Part shown: piece by piece, positions 10,501-20,569 of the stretch
How positions within the stretch are numbered: the first letter of the stretch is position 1
Layout of the letters: every line of letters begins with the position of its first letter
NCBI GenBank assembly: GCA_023053685.1
Contig: JALIGW010000002.1
Location: 239,349,177-239,413,176 of the forward strand
DNA from: Diadophis punctatus similis
Taxonomy: Eukaryota; Chordata; Lepidosauria; Squamata; Dipsadidae
DNA length: 64,000 nucleotides
Direction: 5' to 3'
Translations under genes and position numbers: made by a program
Notes under the pieces: model-generated
Seen by the model: only the letters and a program-made list of their open reading frames with translations
Told to the model about the DNA's origin: nothing
The model's database searches: none

Positions 10501-13500
10501 ACTTTGTTTATCAACTGCATGAATACCGCTGGTGCCCCTTGCAGCCCAAATGGCATCGAAGAATTTAAAGAATTCCTTTCTAGAAAATCTCAGCTTTGCT
10601 TTATGAACATCAGAAGAACCCTGAAGCTGGGTCAGATCCAGTAGTGGGTTCCTACCGGTGCGCTCTCCGCCTTTCTTCGCCGCCGAGCCGAAGACGCTGG
10701 CGGCGTTTGCGGCGCGGGGCTTCCCCCGCCCGCTTTCCCGGGACACCGGGATGCCGCCATTTGCGTTCTTCTGCACTCTGCGCATGCGCTGCTTGCACAG
10801 AGTGCAGAAGAACGCAAATGGCGGCATCCCGGCGTCCCGGGAAAGCGGGCGGGGAAAGCCCCGCGCCGCAAACGCCGCCAGCGTCTTCGGCTCGGCGGCG
10901 AAGAAAGGCGGAGAGCGCACCGGTAGGAACCCACTACTGGTCAGATCACTCTAGACTAGCATTCTGTTTCTCTTAGGCTGGCTTTGAGATGCTCCAGAGC
11001 AGACTAAGAAGACAATAGCTTTCTCCTGATTCAGCTGGTCTCCTTCTGAATGTTTGTTGAAAAAGCTGTTGAGCATTTTTTGTCCTCTGTAATTTGAAAA
11101 ATAAGAGCTTGGCCTTGGTGGATCAGGCAAGACCCATAATTGTCCACCATTTTCCTTCTCAGAGTGGCCAACTGGGTGCTTCTGGGGTGTCACCCACAAT
11201 CAGAGGAAGAAATCTCCCTCTCTTGTTGTTATTATTCCTCTCTTAGTGCTATCTGAAGCCTTAAGCCACTAATTTGGACTAATATTCAGTTTTCAGGACA
11301 AAGACTCTTACAATTTAATTTAATTTAATTTAATTTAATTTAATTTAATTTAATTTAATTTAATTTAATTTAATTTAATTTAATTTAATTTAATTAATTT
11401 AATTTAATTTAATTTAATTTAATTTAATTTAATTATTTAATTTAATTTAATTTAATTTAATTTAATTTAATTTAATTTTTTAATTAATAGATTTGTATGC
11501 CACCCAACTCCCAAGGGACTCTAGACTCTAGGGACTCTGATCTAGTCTTCAAGGCCAATGAGCTTATATGTCTGAGGATGGGCTGAAACAGACAGACCCC
11601 ACAACTCATCACAAGGTCAATGGGAAGAAATAGTGGGCATTTCTTGTAGGCAGAAATTATTTATCCTCCCAAAAGTGCTTTTTCAAGAGGCAACTGAACT
11701 TTCTGGTTTTTCTTTGAAGACGTATCGTTTCTCACCCAAAAAGCTTCTTCAGCTCTGGCTGGATGGTGGAGAATAGAAAGATTTCTACTCCTTGCAGACA
11801 GCTGGTCATTTGCATTCCTTTTAGAGAGTTGTTGAGGCCACTTGGAGGTTTATCTGTGTCATCAGGATTGGCTGAGTAGTGCAAATGGGTGTGGAGCCTT
11901 CTTGGAACTGTTGAAAGGACTGTGTTGCAGGCTGGAGATAGATATTGTCTACAATACAGTCCTTTCAACAGTTCAAAGACGGCTCCACAGCCATTTGCAC
12001 TACTCAGGTGACCCTGATGACACAGATAAACCTCCAGGTGGCCTCAATGACTCCCTAAAAGAATGCAAATGACCAGCTGTCTGTTAGGAGTATAAATCCT
12101 TCCAATCCGCACCATCGAGTCAGAGCTTCCAGTCTTGGCTGAGAAGTAAAACATCTTCAAAGAAAAACCAGAAAGTCCAGTTGCCTCTTGAAAAAGCACC
12201 TTTGGGACAACCATGACCTGGATGACTGAGAATCTCCATAGACTCGTTATCCTCCTATTATGAAAATAAGTTTGAAGAGAATTCACGTCCTTCCCTTTGC
12301 TCCTTCAGGATCTGGTGACTTTTGAAGATGTGGCAGTCTACTTCACTGATGAGGAGTGGGCATCGCTGGATCCGGAAGAACGAGCCCTCCATGTGGAAGT
12401 GATGGAGGAGAACTGTGGAAACTTGGCTTTTCTGGGTAAATTGTGTTCCTTGGGGGCCCTTGATGGGACAGATGGACGAGGCCAAGAGGGTTACTCTTTT
12501 TTTCAGGACTTGTTCTACTCATAGGAAAGTTTTCACCAGCGATCCCAACCTTCAGCAGCATCAGTGGATGGAGGGAGTTATTGCAAGAGAGTCAGGTTGA
12601 TGAAAGCAGAGTTGCAATGCAAACCCATCCCTTCTCTTCATATGAATGATATCACTTGCTCGCCTAATGTCATTTTTATTTATTTATTTTATTTGTCAAA
12701 AAGTGTACAAGATAACAGGTATGGTATAAACATAAACAAAAGCAAAGTAGGTATAGGTAAATTTGGACAATAGGACAGTAGGACAGGGACGGTAGGCACA
12801 ATGGTGCGCTTATGCACGCCCCTTACAGACCTCTTAGGAATGGGGTGAGGTCGACTGTAGACAGTCTAAGGTTAAAGTTTTGGGTGTTTGGGGAAGAAAC
12901 CACAGAGTCAGGTAGTGCATTCCAGGCACTGATCACTCTGTTGCTGAAGTCGTATTTTCTGCAGTCGCGTTTCGAGCGGTTTACATTGAGTTTGAATCTA
13001 TTGTGTGTGCATGTGTTGTTGCGGTTGAAGCTGAAGTATTCATTGACAGGTAGGACATTGTGGTATATGATTTTATGAACTACATTTAGATCAGATCGAA
13101 GGCGACGTAGCTCTAAGTTATCTAAGCCCAAAATTTCAAGTCTGCTGGAATAAGGTATTCTGTTGCGAGCAGAGGAGTGGAGGACTCTTCTTGTGAAATA
13201 TTTCTGGACTTTCTCAATTGTATTGATATCCGATATGCAGTGCAGGTTCCAGACAGGTGAGCTGTATTCGAGGATTGGTCTGGCAAATGTTTTGTATGCT
13301 CTGGTTAGCAGAGTAATATTGCCAGAGAAGAAGCTACGCAAGATTAGGTTGACAACTCTTAGTGCCTTTTTGGCAATGTTGTTACAATGGGCTCTGGCAC
13401 TTAGGTCATTAGATATGAGTACTCCAAGGTCCATAACAGAGTGAGAGTCATCTACAAGGTCATGTCCTCCAAGTTTGTATTTTGTGTTCTGATTCTTTTT

Positions 13501-16500
13501 GCCAATGTGTAAGACAGAGCATTTGTTGGTTGGTTGTTGGTCATGCTGCTGCATTCGTCATTCCAACAAAAGTGGCCAGATCCCGCAGACCTCACATATG
13601 GAATTATGCTAGGAAGCATGTGAAACAAGTTCCCAACACTTTAAAGCTGCATATTCTTCATCCTAGCTTGAGCATTGATTCTCAACCTTGTCAACTTTTA
13701 AGATGAATCAGAATAGAACTGGAAGGGACCTTGGAGGTCTTCTAGTCCAGCCCCCTGCTGAAGTAGGAGATCCTATACCATTTCAGACAAGTGAGACTGA
13801 CCAGTCTCTTCTTAAAACCCTCCAGTGATGAAGCACCCACAACTTCTGGAGGCAAGCTGTTCCACTGGTTTATTGTCCCCAATGCTAGGAAGTTTCTCCT
13901 TAATTCTGGGTTGCTTCTTTCCCCGATTACCGTATTTTTCGGAGTATAAGACACACCGGAGTATAAGACGCAGCTAGATTTTAGAGGAGGAAAACAAGGA
14001 AAAAAGTATTCTGAACCAAATGGTGTAGTAATATATTATTTAATAAAATACCAGTCTAGCAGAATACTTTTTACAACCATGTACACTTTTTACAACCATG
14101 TATACTTTTTACAAACTTCAAACTTGATAGCTTTAAGACTAGTGGACTTCAACTCCCAGAATTCCTCCTCCAGTCATGCTAGCTCAGGAATGGGAGTTGA
14201 AGTCCACAAATCTTAAACTTGCCAAGTTTGAAGACCCTTGCACCCCTAACCCCTAACCCAGGGGTCTTCAAACTTGACAGCTTTAAGACTAGTGGACTTC
14301 AATTCCCAGAATTCCTCCTCCAGTCATGCTAGCTCAGGAATGGGAGTTGAAGTCCACAAATCTTAAACTTGCCAAGTTTGAAGACCCTTGCACCCCTAAC
14401 CCCTAACCCAGGGGTCTTCAAACTTGACAGCTTTAAGACTAGTGGACTTCAATTCCCAGAATTCCTCCTCCAGTCATGCTAGCTCAGGAATGGGAGTTGA
14501 AGTCCACAAATCTTAAACTTGCCAAGTTTGAAGACCCTTGCACCCCTGACCCCTAACCCAGGGGTCTTCAAACTTGACAGCTTTAAGACTAGTGGACTTC
14601 AACTCCCATAATTCCTCCTCCAGTCATGCTAGATGGGGTAATAAGAAGGCAAAAACACTCCAGTTTTTGCAAAAAAAAAGGCTCATTTTTCACTTGTTTT
14701 TTTTTTTTGCAAAAACAGGGCATGCAGAGGGTTTGGGAAGCCTGCAGAGCACTCCTAGGGGTGGGGGAAGGCAAAAATCCCCCAATTTTTGCAAAAACCG
14801 GCTCATTTTTCGCTCGTTTTTTTTTTTTGCAAAAACAGGGCATGCAGAGGTTTTGGGAAGCCTGCAGAGCACTCCTGGGGGTGGGGGAAGGCAAAAACGC
14901 CCCAATTTTTGCGAAAAACAGCCCGTTTTTCGGCAATTTTTTTTTGCAAAAACAGGGCACGCAGAGGGTTTTGGAAGCCTGCAGAGCACTCCTAGGGGTT
15001 GGGGGAAGGCAAAAAAGCCCCCATTTTTGCAAAAAATGGCTCATTTTTCGCAAAAATGGGATGCAGGAGTGGGGCTTCGGGAGGCCAAAAATGTCTGTAT
15101 TCGGTGTATAAGGCGCACCGACATTTCCACCCTCTTTTGGGGGGCAAATACTTATACTCCAAAAAATACGGTAGTTTCCATCCATTGTTTCTGGTCCTGC
15201 CCTCTGGTGCTTTGGAGAATAGCTTGACTCCCTCTTCTTTGTGGTAGCCCCTCAAATACCGGAAGTCTGCTATCATGTCCCACCTTGTCCTTCTTTTCTT
15301 TAGAGCAGCCAAACCCAAATGCTGCAACTGTTCTTCGTATGTTTTAGTCTCCGGGCCCTTAATCATCTTAGTTGCTTTTCTTTGCTCTTTTTCCAAAATC
15401 CCAACATCTTTTTTTTAAATGTGGTGACCAAAACTGGATATTTGTATTTCAGGTGTGGTCTTACTGTCAAGCCGGAGCCATCTTTTGTTGGGAGCCTTGG
15501 CTTGCCACACTTACGCTTAGAATGTATTTTTGCTATGGGAAGCTGGGAGGGGTGGTTGCATGAGGGATGTAGATGTAGCCATAACAAATTCCTTCTAGGT
15601 TCTCAAGCTCATCCTTTGTTCTGCACCTGCCCGGAACCGGATGGGAGGATCGGACACGCTGGCAGAAGATGAGTGGGCAACGTGATGGACTTGGGGGTGT
15701 GGGAAAAGGGGAATGAACTTTAAACTGGGTGGGGAATCCTTGGTAGCTTTAGATTTGGGTTTCCCACAGATATGCCAACGTGACTCTATTAATAAATTGG
15801 AACTTCGAGGAATACTTTGCCTCGGACTCTGATTTAAGTTTGGAACCCTGACACTTACTTTATAAAGCGGTACTAATACTTCATGTGATTTTGATTTTGA
15901 TTCTGTTTTTGAGCATGGACTTCAGCTGCCAGGATTATTCACTGTATACTTATACCAGTGATGGCGAACCTTTTTTTCCTCGGGTGCCGAAATAGTGCGC
16001 GTGCACGCTATTGCACGTGCGTGCGTGCCCACACCCATAATTCAAAGCCCCTCACTTGCCCCACCCCACTGCACATGCATGTGTGACCCCCCCCACTCCT
16101 CCATTTCCTGACTTCCAGTGGGCCCGGTGGGCCCATTTTTCACCCTCCCCAGGCTCCAGAGGCTTTCTTGGAGCTTGGGGAGGGTGAAAACACTCCCCCT
16201 GCCACCCTGGAGGCCCTCTGGAGGCCGAAATCGCCCTCCCAGAGCCTCCGCGTGTGCCAAAAATCAGCTGGTGAGCACGCACATGCACACTGGAGTTGAG
16301 CTAGGGCAACGGCTCGCGTGCCGGCAGATATGGCTCCGCGTGCCACCTGTGGCACCCGTGCCATAGGTTCACCATCACTGACCTATACAATCATTAGGGC
16401 GGTAGCCTACTGGCTAAAAATGACTCAGATGGAAGCCAGTAGACTTCCTAAAATCTGCCTAGAGCAGTGGTTCCCAACCTTCCTAATGTCGTGACCCACG

Positions 16501-18865
16501 CCCCGCCCCCGCGACCCCACCGCGACCCACCCCACCGCCGCCATTTGGGTTCTTTTACCCTCTGCGCATGCGCAGAACGCTTTGCGCATGCACAGAGGGT
16601 AAAAGAACCCAAATGGCGGTGGCGGGGTGGCTCGCGGTGGGGGTGCGGGTTGCGGGGCGTGATATGGCCAGGCTTGTGGCAGTGGGGGGGAGCTGAGGAT
16701 GCCGGGGCGACCCCTGGGAAATGGTCGTTCGACCCCCAAAGGGGTCGCGACCCCCAGGTTGGGAACCGCTGGCCTAGAGGAACAGCAGATCTTAAACCCT
16801 CAAAGGTATTTTTGGCTAACTCGGTTGTTAGATATATTGAATCGATAGGGCATAGGGTCTCCGTTGTGCGACACATTGAAGCAAGTTAAACAACGGATTA
16901 AAGATATACATGGGCAAATGGACATGGCAACTTTTTCAACTAATCATTCCCTTAAGCTTCTGACAGCAGTTCAAACAACTTTCACCCTGGAAAAATATTT
17001 ACTCCTAGAAATGCCATCAGTGGAGAGAGAATTATTTGTCAAGTTTAGATTTGAACTTTTAGATACTAACGTTAAATTCGGCCGGCATCGGAAAATCCCG
17101 TCTGACGAAAGAACATGTATATGTGGGGCAAACGTTGTCGAGGATACAGGCGCATATAATATTTGAATGTAGGATGTATGAGGAAGTAAGAAAACAATAT
17201 CTGTCCCCAATTATAAATAAATTTTCCCACTGGAATGTAGGGCATAAATTAACATTTCTATTGAAGGCAGACTCTCCTCCCCTGGTAAGGGCTATCACTC
17301 GCTATCTTAATAGGATGACAGCAATACGAGCCAGCTACATTGAAAAGAATTTCATTGATTGTAAGAAAGATGAGCTGAGTTAGAGACGAGATATTTTATT
17401 TGGGTTACCTAGCTGCCAGGATTATCCAAATGTGAAGGTGGAGGTTATGGTTGCAGGATGACACTCCATCCCTTTTTAATACCCTTCTCTCTTTGTTCCA
17501 GCCAGGGACAGCTGGAAGGCCAAAACAGAGGAAGAAGCCCATGGGCTATTTTTGGAGAAGGCTGCGGATAAGGAAGAGGAAAAGCACAGCCGGAAGATGG
17601 AAGAGGAAAAAAAGAGGACGCCTCCATCCCCTGTTTTTCGGGATGTTGCGGCCTGTGAATTCCCAGCCCTAGAAACCTCGTGCAGCGGGAAAAGGAGCAG
17701 CCAGTGCCCGGCATGCGGAGAAAGCTTCAGCGGCAAGTTGAGCCTTAACGCTCATTTGAAAACCCACAAAGAGGAGAAACCCTTTAAGTGTCCTGAGTGT
17801 GGGAAAAGTTTCTCGCAGAGGAAAGGCCTGATAAGGCACGGGAGGATTCACACGGGGGAGAAGCCCTACGCCTGCCTGGAATGTGGGAAGAGCTTCTGTC
17901 AGAGCGCGGCCCTCATCACCCACCAGCGCATTCACACCGGCGAGAAGCCGTACGCTTGTCCGGAGTGCGGAAAGAGCTTCTGCCAGAAGACCACGCTGGT
18001 CCGCCACCAGCGAATGCACACGGGCGAGAAGCCCTACCCGTGCGGGGAGTGCGGGAAAAGTTTCAGCCATCGGTCGCAACTGACGTCCCACCTGAGAGTC
18101 CACACGGGGGAGAAACCGTACAAATGTTTGGAATGCGGAAAGAGCTTCAGCCAGAACACAAACCTGACGTTGCACCAACGAACTCACACCGGGGAGAAAC
18201 CCTTCCGGTGCCTGGAGTGCAGAAGGAGTTTTAGCCACAGCTCGACTCTAATGGCCCATCAGAGAACTCACACGGGAGAGAAGCCGTTCACCTGCTTGGA
18301 CTGCGGGCAGAGTTTCGCCCAAAACGCCAGCCTTATTTCCCATCAAAGGACCCACACGGGGGAGAAGCCCTACACGTGTCCAGATTGTGGGAAAAGTTTT
18401 AGCACCAGCACCAGCCTGACTTCGCATCGCCGTATTCACACGGGCGAGAAGCCCTACGCGTGTGCCGAGTGCGGGAAGAGCTTCTGTACGAGTACGAATC
18501 TTGTCACCCATCAAAGGATCCACACGGGGGAAAAGCCATTCAAATGCTCCGAGTGTGGGGAGAACTTCCGGAAAAAAGCCCATCTCCTGCGCCACCACCT
18601 CACGCACACCGGGGAGAAGCCATACAAATGCGTGGAGTGTGGGAAAAGCTTTAGCGAGAAAAGGAACCTTCATTCACACCAAAGGATCCATTCTGAGTGT
18701 TGGAGTGAGGAACCTCGCAGTAGCGGTTGGGGGCTGCCTTCTCTAAATTCAGATCGTCCCCCCGTTTCACAGGACTCTGGTTCTTTCCAGAGCCATTTGC
18801 AGCACGATTCTAATCCAGAAGGAAATTTAGAGTGTTTTACACTCCACTTCTCAGTGAAGAGATGA
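7168..18865 (+). CDS. ZNF1: SCAN-KRAB-C2H2 zinc-finger protein, 5 coding exons, 695 aa
   Basis: Predicted nuclear DNA-binding regulator. Proposed join: 7168-7560, 8960-9080, 9702-9784, 12309-12435, 17502-18865. Lengths 393, 121, 83, 127 and 1364 nt sum to 2088, an exact 696 codons including TGA. Every junction has AG/GT borders and matching phase (0, 1, 0, 1). The protein has SCAN at about residues 38-123, a linker, KRAB-A at about 200-240 and 12 consecutive C2H2 fingers. This order is that of the ZKSCAN class: SCAN mediates dimerisation, KRAB usually recruits TRIM28, fingers read DNA. The KRAB box has MEE where strong repressor boxes have MLE, so repression may be weak. Introns are filled with transposons but none hits an exon. 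The start is chosen because it gives the usual short acidic leader before SCAN. I cannot assign an orthologue. Confidence 0.85.
7574..8460. mobile_element. AGTCCTCGACTTA MITE, copy with internal SINE
   Basis: Left end CAGGTATTCCTCGACTTACG and right end GTTGTAAGTTGAGGATTATC are inverted. A Sauria-type SINE with a TTTG-rich tail interrupts it. It starts about 13 bases past the ZNF1 exon 1 donor. Confidence 0.7.
7775..8065 (-). mobile_element. Sauria-type tRNA-derived SINE
   Basis: Minus strand begins GAGCCGAGGTGGCGCAGCAG, then has GGCTCAAGGTTGACTCAGCC, TGAGGACCCAGATTG and AAACCGCTTAGAGAG, the order seen in the other Sauria-type copies here. The 3' side runs into a TTTA/TTTG tail (7775-7834). 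Confidence 0.75.
8517..8864. mobile_element. AGTCCTCGACTTA MITE, complete copy
   Basis: Starts TACAGGTAGTCCTCGACTTA and ends GAAGACTATCTGTA. The terminal inverted repeats are about 20 bp, with TA at both outer edges. The internal sequence consists of paired CACTTAAC-like and GTTAAGTGAA-like text. No ORF. Confidence 0.75.
8960..9080 (+). CDS. ZNF1 exon 2: linker
   Basis: 121 nt, phase 0 to 1, preceded by TCTTCTTTTCCAG and followed by GTAAGG. It encodes a 40-residue linker containing [14 protein letters not shown]. This resembles the segment between SCAN and KRAB in reptile SCAN-KRAB zinc-finger proteins. Confidence 0.8.
9094..9424. mobile_element. Solo LTR, family 2, with TTCCT target duplication
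   Basis: 331 bp running from TGTCACGG to CCCAACA, with TTCCT at 9089-9093 and again at 9425-9429. It carries AATAAATA near 9320 and is about 90 percent identical by eye to 54121-54445, which has a different flank. TG...CA ends and a 5-bp duplication fit a retroviral-type or gypsy LTR. The insertion lies 9 nt inside the intron. Confidence 0.88.
9552..9662 (-). mobile_element. Degraded L2-like LINE 3' end
   Basis: AAGGACTCTGGGCAGTATAC and the following A-rich text correspond to the L2 3' end. The copy is more diverged than those at 2288 or 6604. Confidence 0.5.
9702..9784 (+). CDS. ZNF1 exon 3: 83-nt linker
   Basis: 83 nt, phase 1 to 0, between GCCCCTCACAG and GTATGAG. It has the same length and phase as the linker exons at 53182-53264 (ZNF3) and 34012-33930 (ZNF2), which strongly supports it. 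The encoded peptide includes [16 protein letters not shown]. Confidence 0.82.
9868..10005 (-). mobile_element. CR1 LINE 3' end fragment
   Basis: TTTATTATTAGAGTTGGAAG at the left marks the 3' end. The copy stops at 10005, where a gypsy RT fragment begins. Confidence 0.8.
10006..10625 (-). mobile_element. Ty3/gypsy-type LTR retrotransposon RT fragment (pseudogene)
   Basis: The minus strand contains the RT core with MPFGLQGAP, the catalytic YLDDIL and the gypsy-typical [12 protein letters not shown]. It then starts into the RNase H region before a stop at about 10011. An in-frame stop lies shortly upstream of the MPFGL motif, and protease, integrase and LTRs are absent, so it is a dead fragment. 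Confidence 0.85.
10639..10939. mobile_element. Near-perfect fold-back hAT element with 8-bp target duplication
   Basis: GTCAGATC flanks it at 10631-10638 and 10940-10947, a perfect 8/8 duplication. Left CAGTAGTGGGTTCCTACCGG is mirrored by right CCGGTAGGAACCCACTACTG. The reverse complement of the whole 301 bp is almost the same sequence, so both strands give almost the same translation. The centre holds a TGCGCATGCGC palindrome. Confidence 0.92.
10948..11310. other. Unassigned stretch
   Basis: It may continue the gypsy remnant, since the minus strand has an 82-residue open frame. No retroviral motif is recognisable in it. Confidence 0.3.
11311..11475. repeat. (TTTAA)n pentamer microsatellite attached to an L2 3' fragment
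   Basis: Nearly pure TTTAA units with three phase slips, followed at 11476-11525 by TTTGTATGCCACCCAACTCC, the L2 3' end. The L2 tail is a plausible seed. Confidence 0.9.
11650..12235. mobile_element. Inverted pair of Penelope-like element 3' ends
   Basis: Left arm text (about 11680-11930) recurs as its reverse complement at 11945-12200. Examples are AGGTTTATCTGTGTCATCAG against CTGATGACACAGATAAACCT, and TTTTTCAAGAGGCAACTG against CAGTTGCCTCTTGAAAAA. The right arm encodes [20 protein letters not shown]. This matches the segment that follows the Penelope-like ORF end at 26717-26930, identifying the source. Confidence 0.65.
12309..12435 (+). CDS. ZNF1 exon 4: KRAB-A box
   Basis: 127 nt, phase 0 to 1, the standard KRAB-A exon length, between CTCCTTCAG and GTAAAT. 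It encodes [16 protein letters not shown] and then [15 protein letters not shown]. The DV pair is present, but the MLE triplet important for TRIM28 contact reads MEE. No KRAB-B exon was seen before the finger exon. Confidence 0.9.
12668..13540 (-). mobile_element. CR1-like LINE family 2, RT C-terminus and 3' UTR
   Basis: The minus strand has one 243-codon open frame with [13 protein letters not shown] and [18 protein letters not shown], the end of a CR1-clade RT. A 3' UTR and an AAATAAATAAAT tail follow (12668-12700 on plus). It is 5'-truncated and lies in the intron between KRAB and fingers of ZNF1. Confidence 0.85.
13707..13929 (-). mobile_element. CR1 LINE, first part of a copy split by two later insertions
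   Basis: CR1 text runs from GAACTGGAAGGGACCTTGGA to CCCCGATTA. It resumes at 15172 and again after 15853, so a single CR1 insertion was later cut by a TA-flanked MITE and by an LTR. Confidence 0.85.
13930..15171. mobile_element. TA-flanked MITE with CCGTATTTTTCGG termini and internal tandem repeats
   Basis: Terminal CCGTATTTTTCGGAGTATAA is mirrored by TTATACTCCAAAAAATACGG, with TA outside both ends (13928-13929, 15172-15173). Removing element plus one TA restores continuous CR1 sequence, so TA is the target duplication, as in Tc1/mariner. The interior has about 3.5 copies of a 150-bp unit (14105-14640) and three copies of a roughly 120-bp unit (14690-15010). Confidence 0.85.
15174..15464 (-). 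mobile_element. CR1 LINE, second part of the split copy
   Basis: CR1 continues from GTTTCCATCCATTGTTTCTG and stops at the LTR target site CTTAC. The last piece is 15859-15880 after the LTR. Confidence 0.85.
15465..15853. mobile_element. Solo LTR, family 1, with CTTAC target duplication
   Basis: 389 bp from TGTCAAGCC to ACCCTGACA, with CTTAC at 15460-15464 and 15854-15858. The inverted TGTCA/TGACA ends, an ATTAATAAATTGG polyadenylation-like site and close similarity to 22420-22820 define the family. It interrupts a CR1 copy. Confidence 0.9.
15956..16380. mobile_element. hAT-type MITE with GTGATGGCGAACC ends
   Basis: CAGTGATGGCGAACC at the left pairs with GGTTCACCATCACTG at the right. Flanks ACTTATAC (15948-15955) and ACCTATAC (16381-16388) are an 8-bp duplication with one mismatch. 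Confidence 0.88.
16389..17385 (+). pseudogene. LINE ORF C-terminal fragment with CCHC-like motif
   Basis: Plus-strand frames encode [12 protein letters not shown], then [14 protein letters not shown] and, in another frame, [19 protein letters not shown]. CxC followed by HxxxxC and a YEExR motif is typical of the end of several LINE polyproteins. At least one frameshift separates the halves, and a hAT element (16465-16771) is inserted upstream. Clade not determined. Confidence 0.5.
16465..16771. mobile_element. hAT-type MITE with perfect 8-bp duplication
   Basis: GCCTAGAG occurs at 16457-16464 and 16772-16779. The ends are CAGTGGTTCCCAACC and GGTTGGGAACCGCTG. The centre contains TGCGCATGCGCA (16563-16574) between inverted ACCCAAATGG-like arms. 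Confidence 0.93.
17502..18865 (+). CDS. ZNF1 exon 5: 12 C2H2 zinc fingers
   Basis: Starts after CTTTGTTCCAG in phase 1. About 60 residues of charged linker ([15 protein letters not shown]) precede 12 fingers joined mostly by TGEKPY/F linkers. All 12 keep CxxC and HxxxH. The sixth encodes [13 protein letters not shown] and the last [14 protein letters not shown] 60-residue tail after the last finger ends at TGA (18863-18865). Codon usage is GC-rich in fingers 3-5, unlike the flanks. Confidence 0.95.
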
Positions 18866-18949
18866 CAGGGTGTGGGGTGCGTGGGGCACCCCCACCGCCA
18901 TCTTAGCTTGATTTTAACACCTGCGTCTCGCCCTACCTCGTACAACCAC

Positions 18950-19178
18950 ACGGTGGGCAGGGCTTAAATAGGACTTATTTTTGAGGTAGGGCCATTTTTT
19001 GCATTCCGGGGCTTCAGGAAGCTTTCCTGAACCCTCCGGAGTGCAAAAAACAGCCCACCCGCAAACCGGAAGTGCGTTTTTCCACACTTCCGGTTTGCCG
19101 GTGGGCAACACTCGCGTGCCCTCCGCTATGGCTCCGCGTGCCACCTGTGGTACGCGTGCCATAGGTTCGCCATCACGG
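18950..19178. mobile_element. Truncated copy of the GTGATGGCGAACC hAT MITE
   Basis: The right end GTGCCATAGGTTCGCCATCA is recognisable. The left terminus and target duplication are not. It lies just past the ZNF1 stop codon. Confidence 0.5.
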
Positions 19179-19183
19179 GTATA

Positions 19184-19256
19184 GGTTCTCCTGCTTGGGC
19201 AGGGGGTTGGACTAGAAGACTTCCAAGGTCCCTTCCAACTCTGTTATTCTGCTACA
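19184..19256 (+). mobile_element. CR1 LINE 3' terminal fragment
   Basis: TCTCCTGCTTGGGCAGGGGG to CAACTCTGTTATTCTG is the last 70 bases of CR1 on the plus strand. Confidence 0.8.
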
Positions 19257-19387
19257 TAGGGATGTCTGAGCTGTATCTGTGCATTAAAAAAAGGAAGGAA
19301 GGATTCTAGCCAGCAGGCTCGGAGGTTATTAAATTTTGGCCAGTTCTCCACTCTCACCATGCCAATTATTTTGTGATAATGTCTGCA

Positions 19388-19617
19388 AATAGCAATATCG
19401 ATAGCACTTAGACTTATACACCACTTCACAGTGCTTTGCAGCTCTCTCTAAGCGGTTTACAGAGCCAGCCTCTTGCCTCCGACAATCTGGATCCTCATTT
19501 TACTGACCTCGGAAGGATGGAAGACTGAGTCAACCTTGAGCCAGTCAGGATCAAACTCCAGGCTGCGGGCAGAGTTAGCCTGCAAGATGGCATTCTAACC
19601 ACTGCTCCACCATGGCT
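19388..19617 (-). mobile_element. Sauria-type SINE
   Basis: Minus strand starts AGCCATGGTGGAGCAGTGG and contains GGCTCAAGGTTGACTCAGTC and AAACCGCTTAGAGAG. It is nearly full length. Confidence 0.8.
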
Positions 19618-20045
19618 GTTAGCATCTCTTTAAATGCTCTAAAAATGTGCCCATCCGCATCTGAACACTGCCCAGCTTCTACTCTTAAATTCTTTTAAAA
19701 TGATCTGGTAATGGGTGTTATGAATATTATTTCTCTGGGGCCTTGGAGAAGCCTTGCTAGTTCAGATTCATCAGAGTTGGCAAGGTGGCACAAGAACCCT
19801 TCAACCTGCAGATATAGAAGCCCTCATTTAAAATAAATAAATAAATAAAGAACAAATTATTGCGAGTCGTATGAAATTTCATTGCATTTTTCAGATATTG
19901 AATGCCCTTCAAAACCCCACAAATTTAATTTAAATTGGGCGATCTATCTTTATTTTTTATCCTTTAGGGTGACGCCGATAGGGCACCATGCCTCAAATTC
20001 CTGAAATTGATATTTAATTTGCACTTGCTTGTTTATTATCTAGTG
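19618..20045. other. Nothing recognised
   Basis: AT-rich sequence with an AAATAAATAAATAAATAAAG tract at about 19830. This could include a polyadenylation signal for ZNF1, but no independent support is visible. Confidence 0.3.
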
Positions 20046-20561
20046 CCGTGATGGCGAACCTGTGGCATGCGTGCCACAGGTGGCACGTGCAGCCATAGCT
20101 GCGGGCACACGAGCTGTTGCCCTAGCTCAGCTCCAGTGTGCATGCGCGCACCGACCAGCTGATTTTTGGACCACTCTTCCCCTCCCAGGAGTCTCCATGC
20201 GGCCCGTTTTGGATGCCAGGTAAGTACAGAGCTCGAGCGGGCGTTTTTTGCCTCCGGAGGGCCTCGGTGGGGGAGGCCGTTTTCGCCCTCCCCAGGCTCC
20301 AAGAAATCCCCAGACGAATACCAGGCCCACCGGAAGTTGGGAAACGGCTGTTTCTGGCCTCCGGAGGCTTCAGGGAGGCCTGCTAGGCCCAAAATGGGGC
20401 ACAGGGGGGTCATGCGCAGGGGAGCGCAGAGGGTTATGCGTGCATGTGCGGGGGCAGGGCAGCACAGGAGGTGTCACGCACGCATGTGCAGGGATGCGTG
20501 GGGGGACATTGAATTATGGGTGTGGGCAGGCACCCGAGGGAAGAAAGGTTCGCCATCACTG
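20046..20561. mobile_element. hAT-type MITE, GTGATGGCGAACC family
   Basis: Ends CCGTGATGGCGAACC and GGTTCGCCATCACTG. Flanks ATCTAGTG (20038-20045) and ATCTATTG (20562-20569) match at 7 of 8 bases. No coding capacity. Confidence 0.85.
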
Positions 20562-20569
20562 ATCTATTG

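Noticed and set aside
10632..10954. Similar proteins on both strands
   Set aside because: Consequence of the palindromic hAT element; no coding function.
12823..13554. Unknown host gene on the minus strand (243 codons)
   Set aside because: It is the RT C-terminus of a LINE, repeated at 45760-46416.
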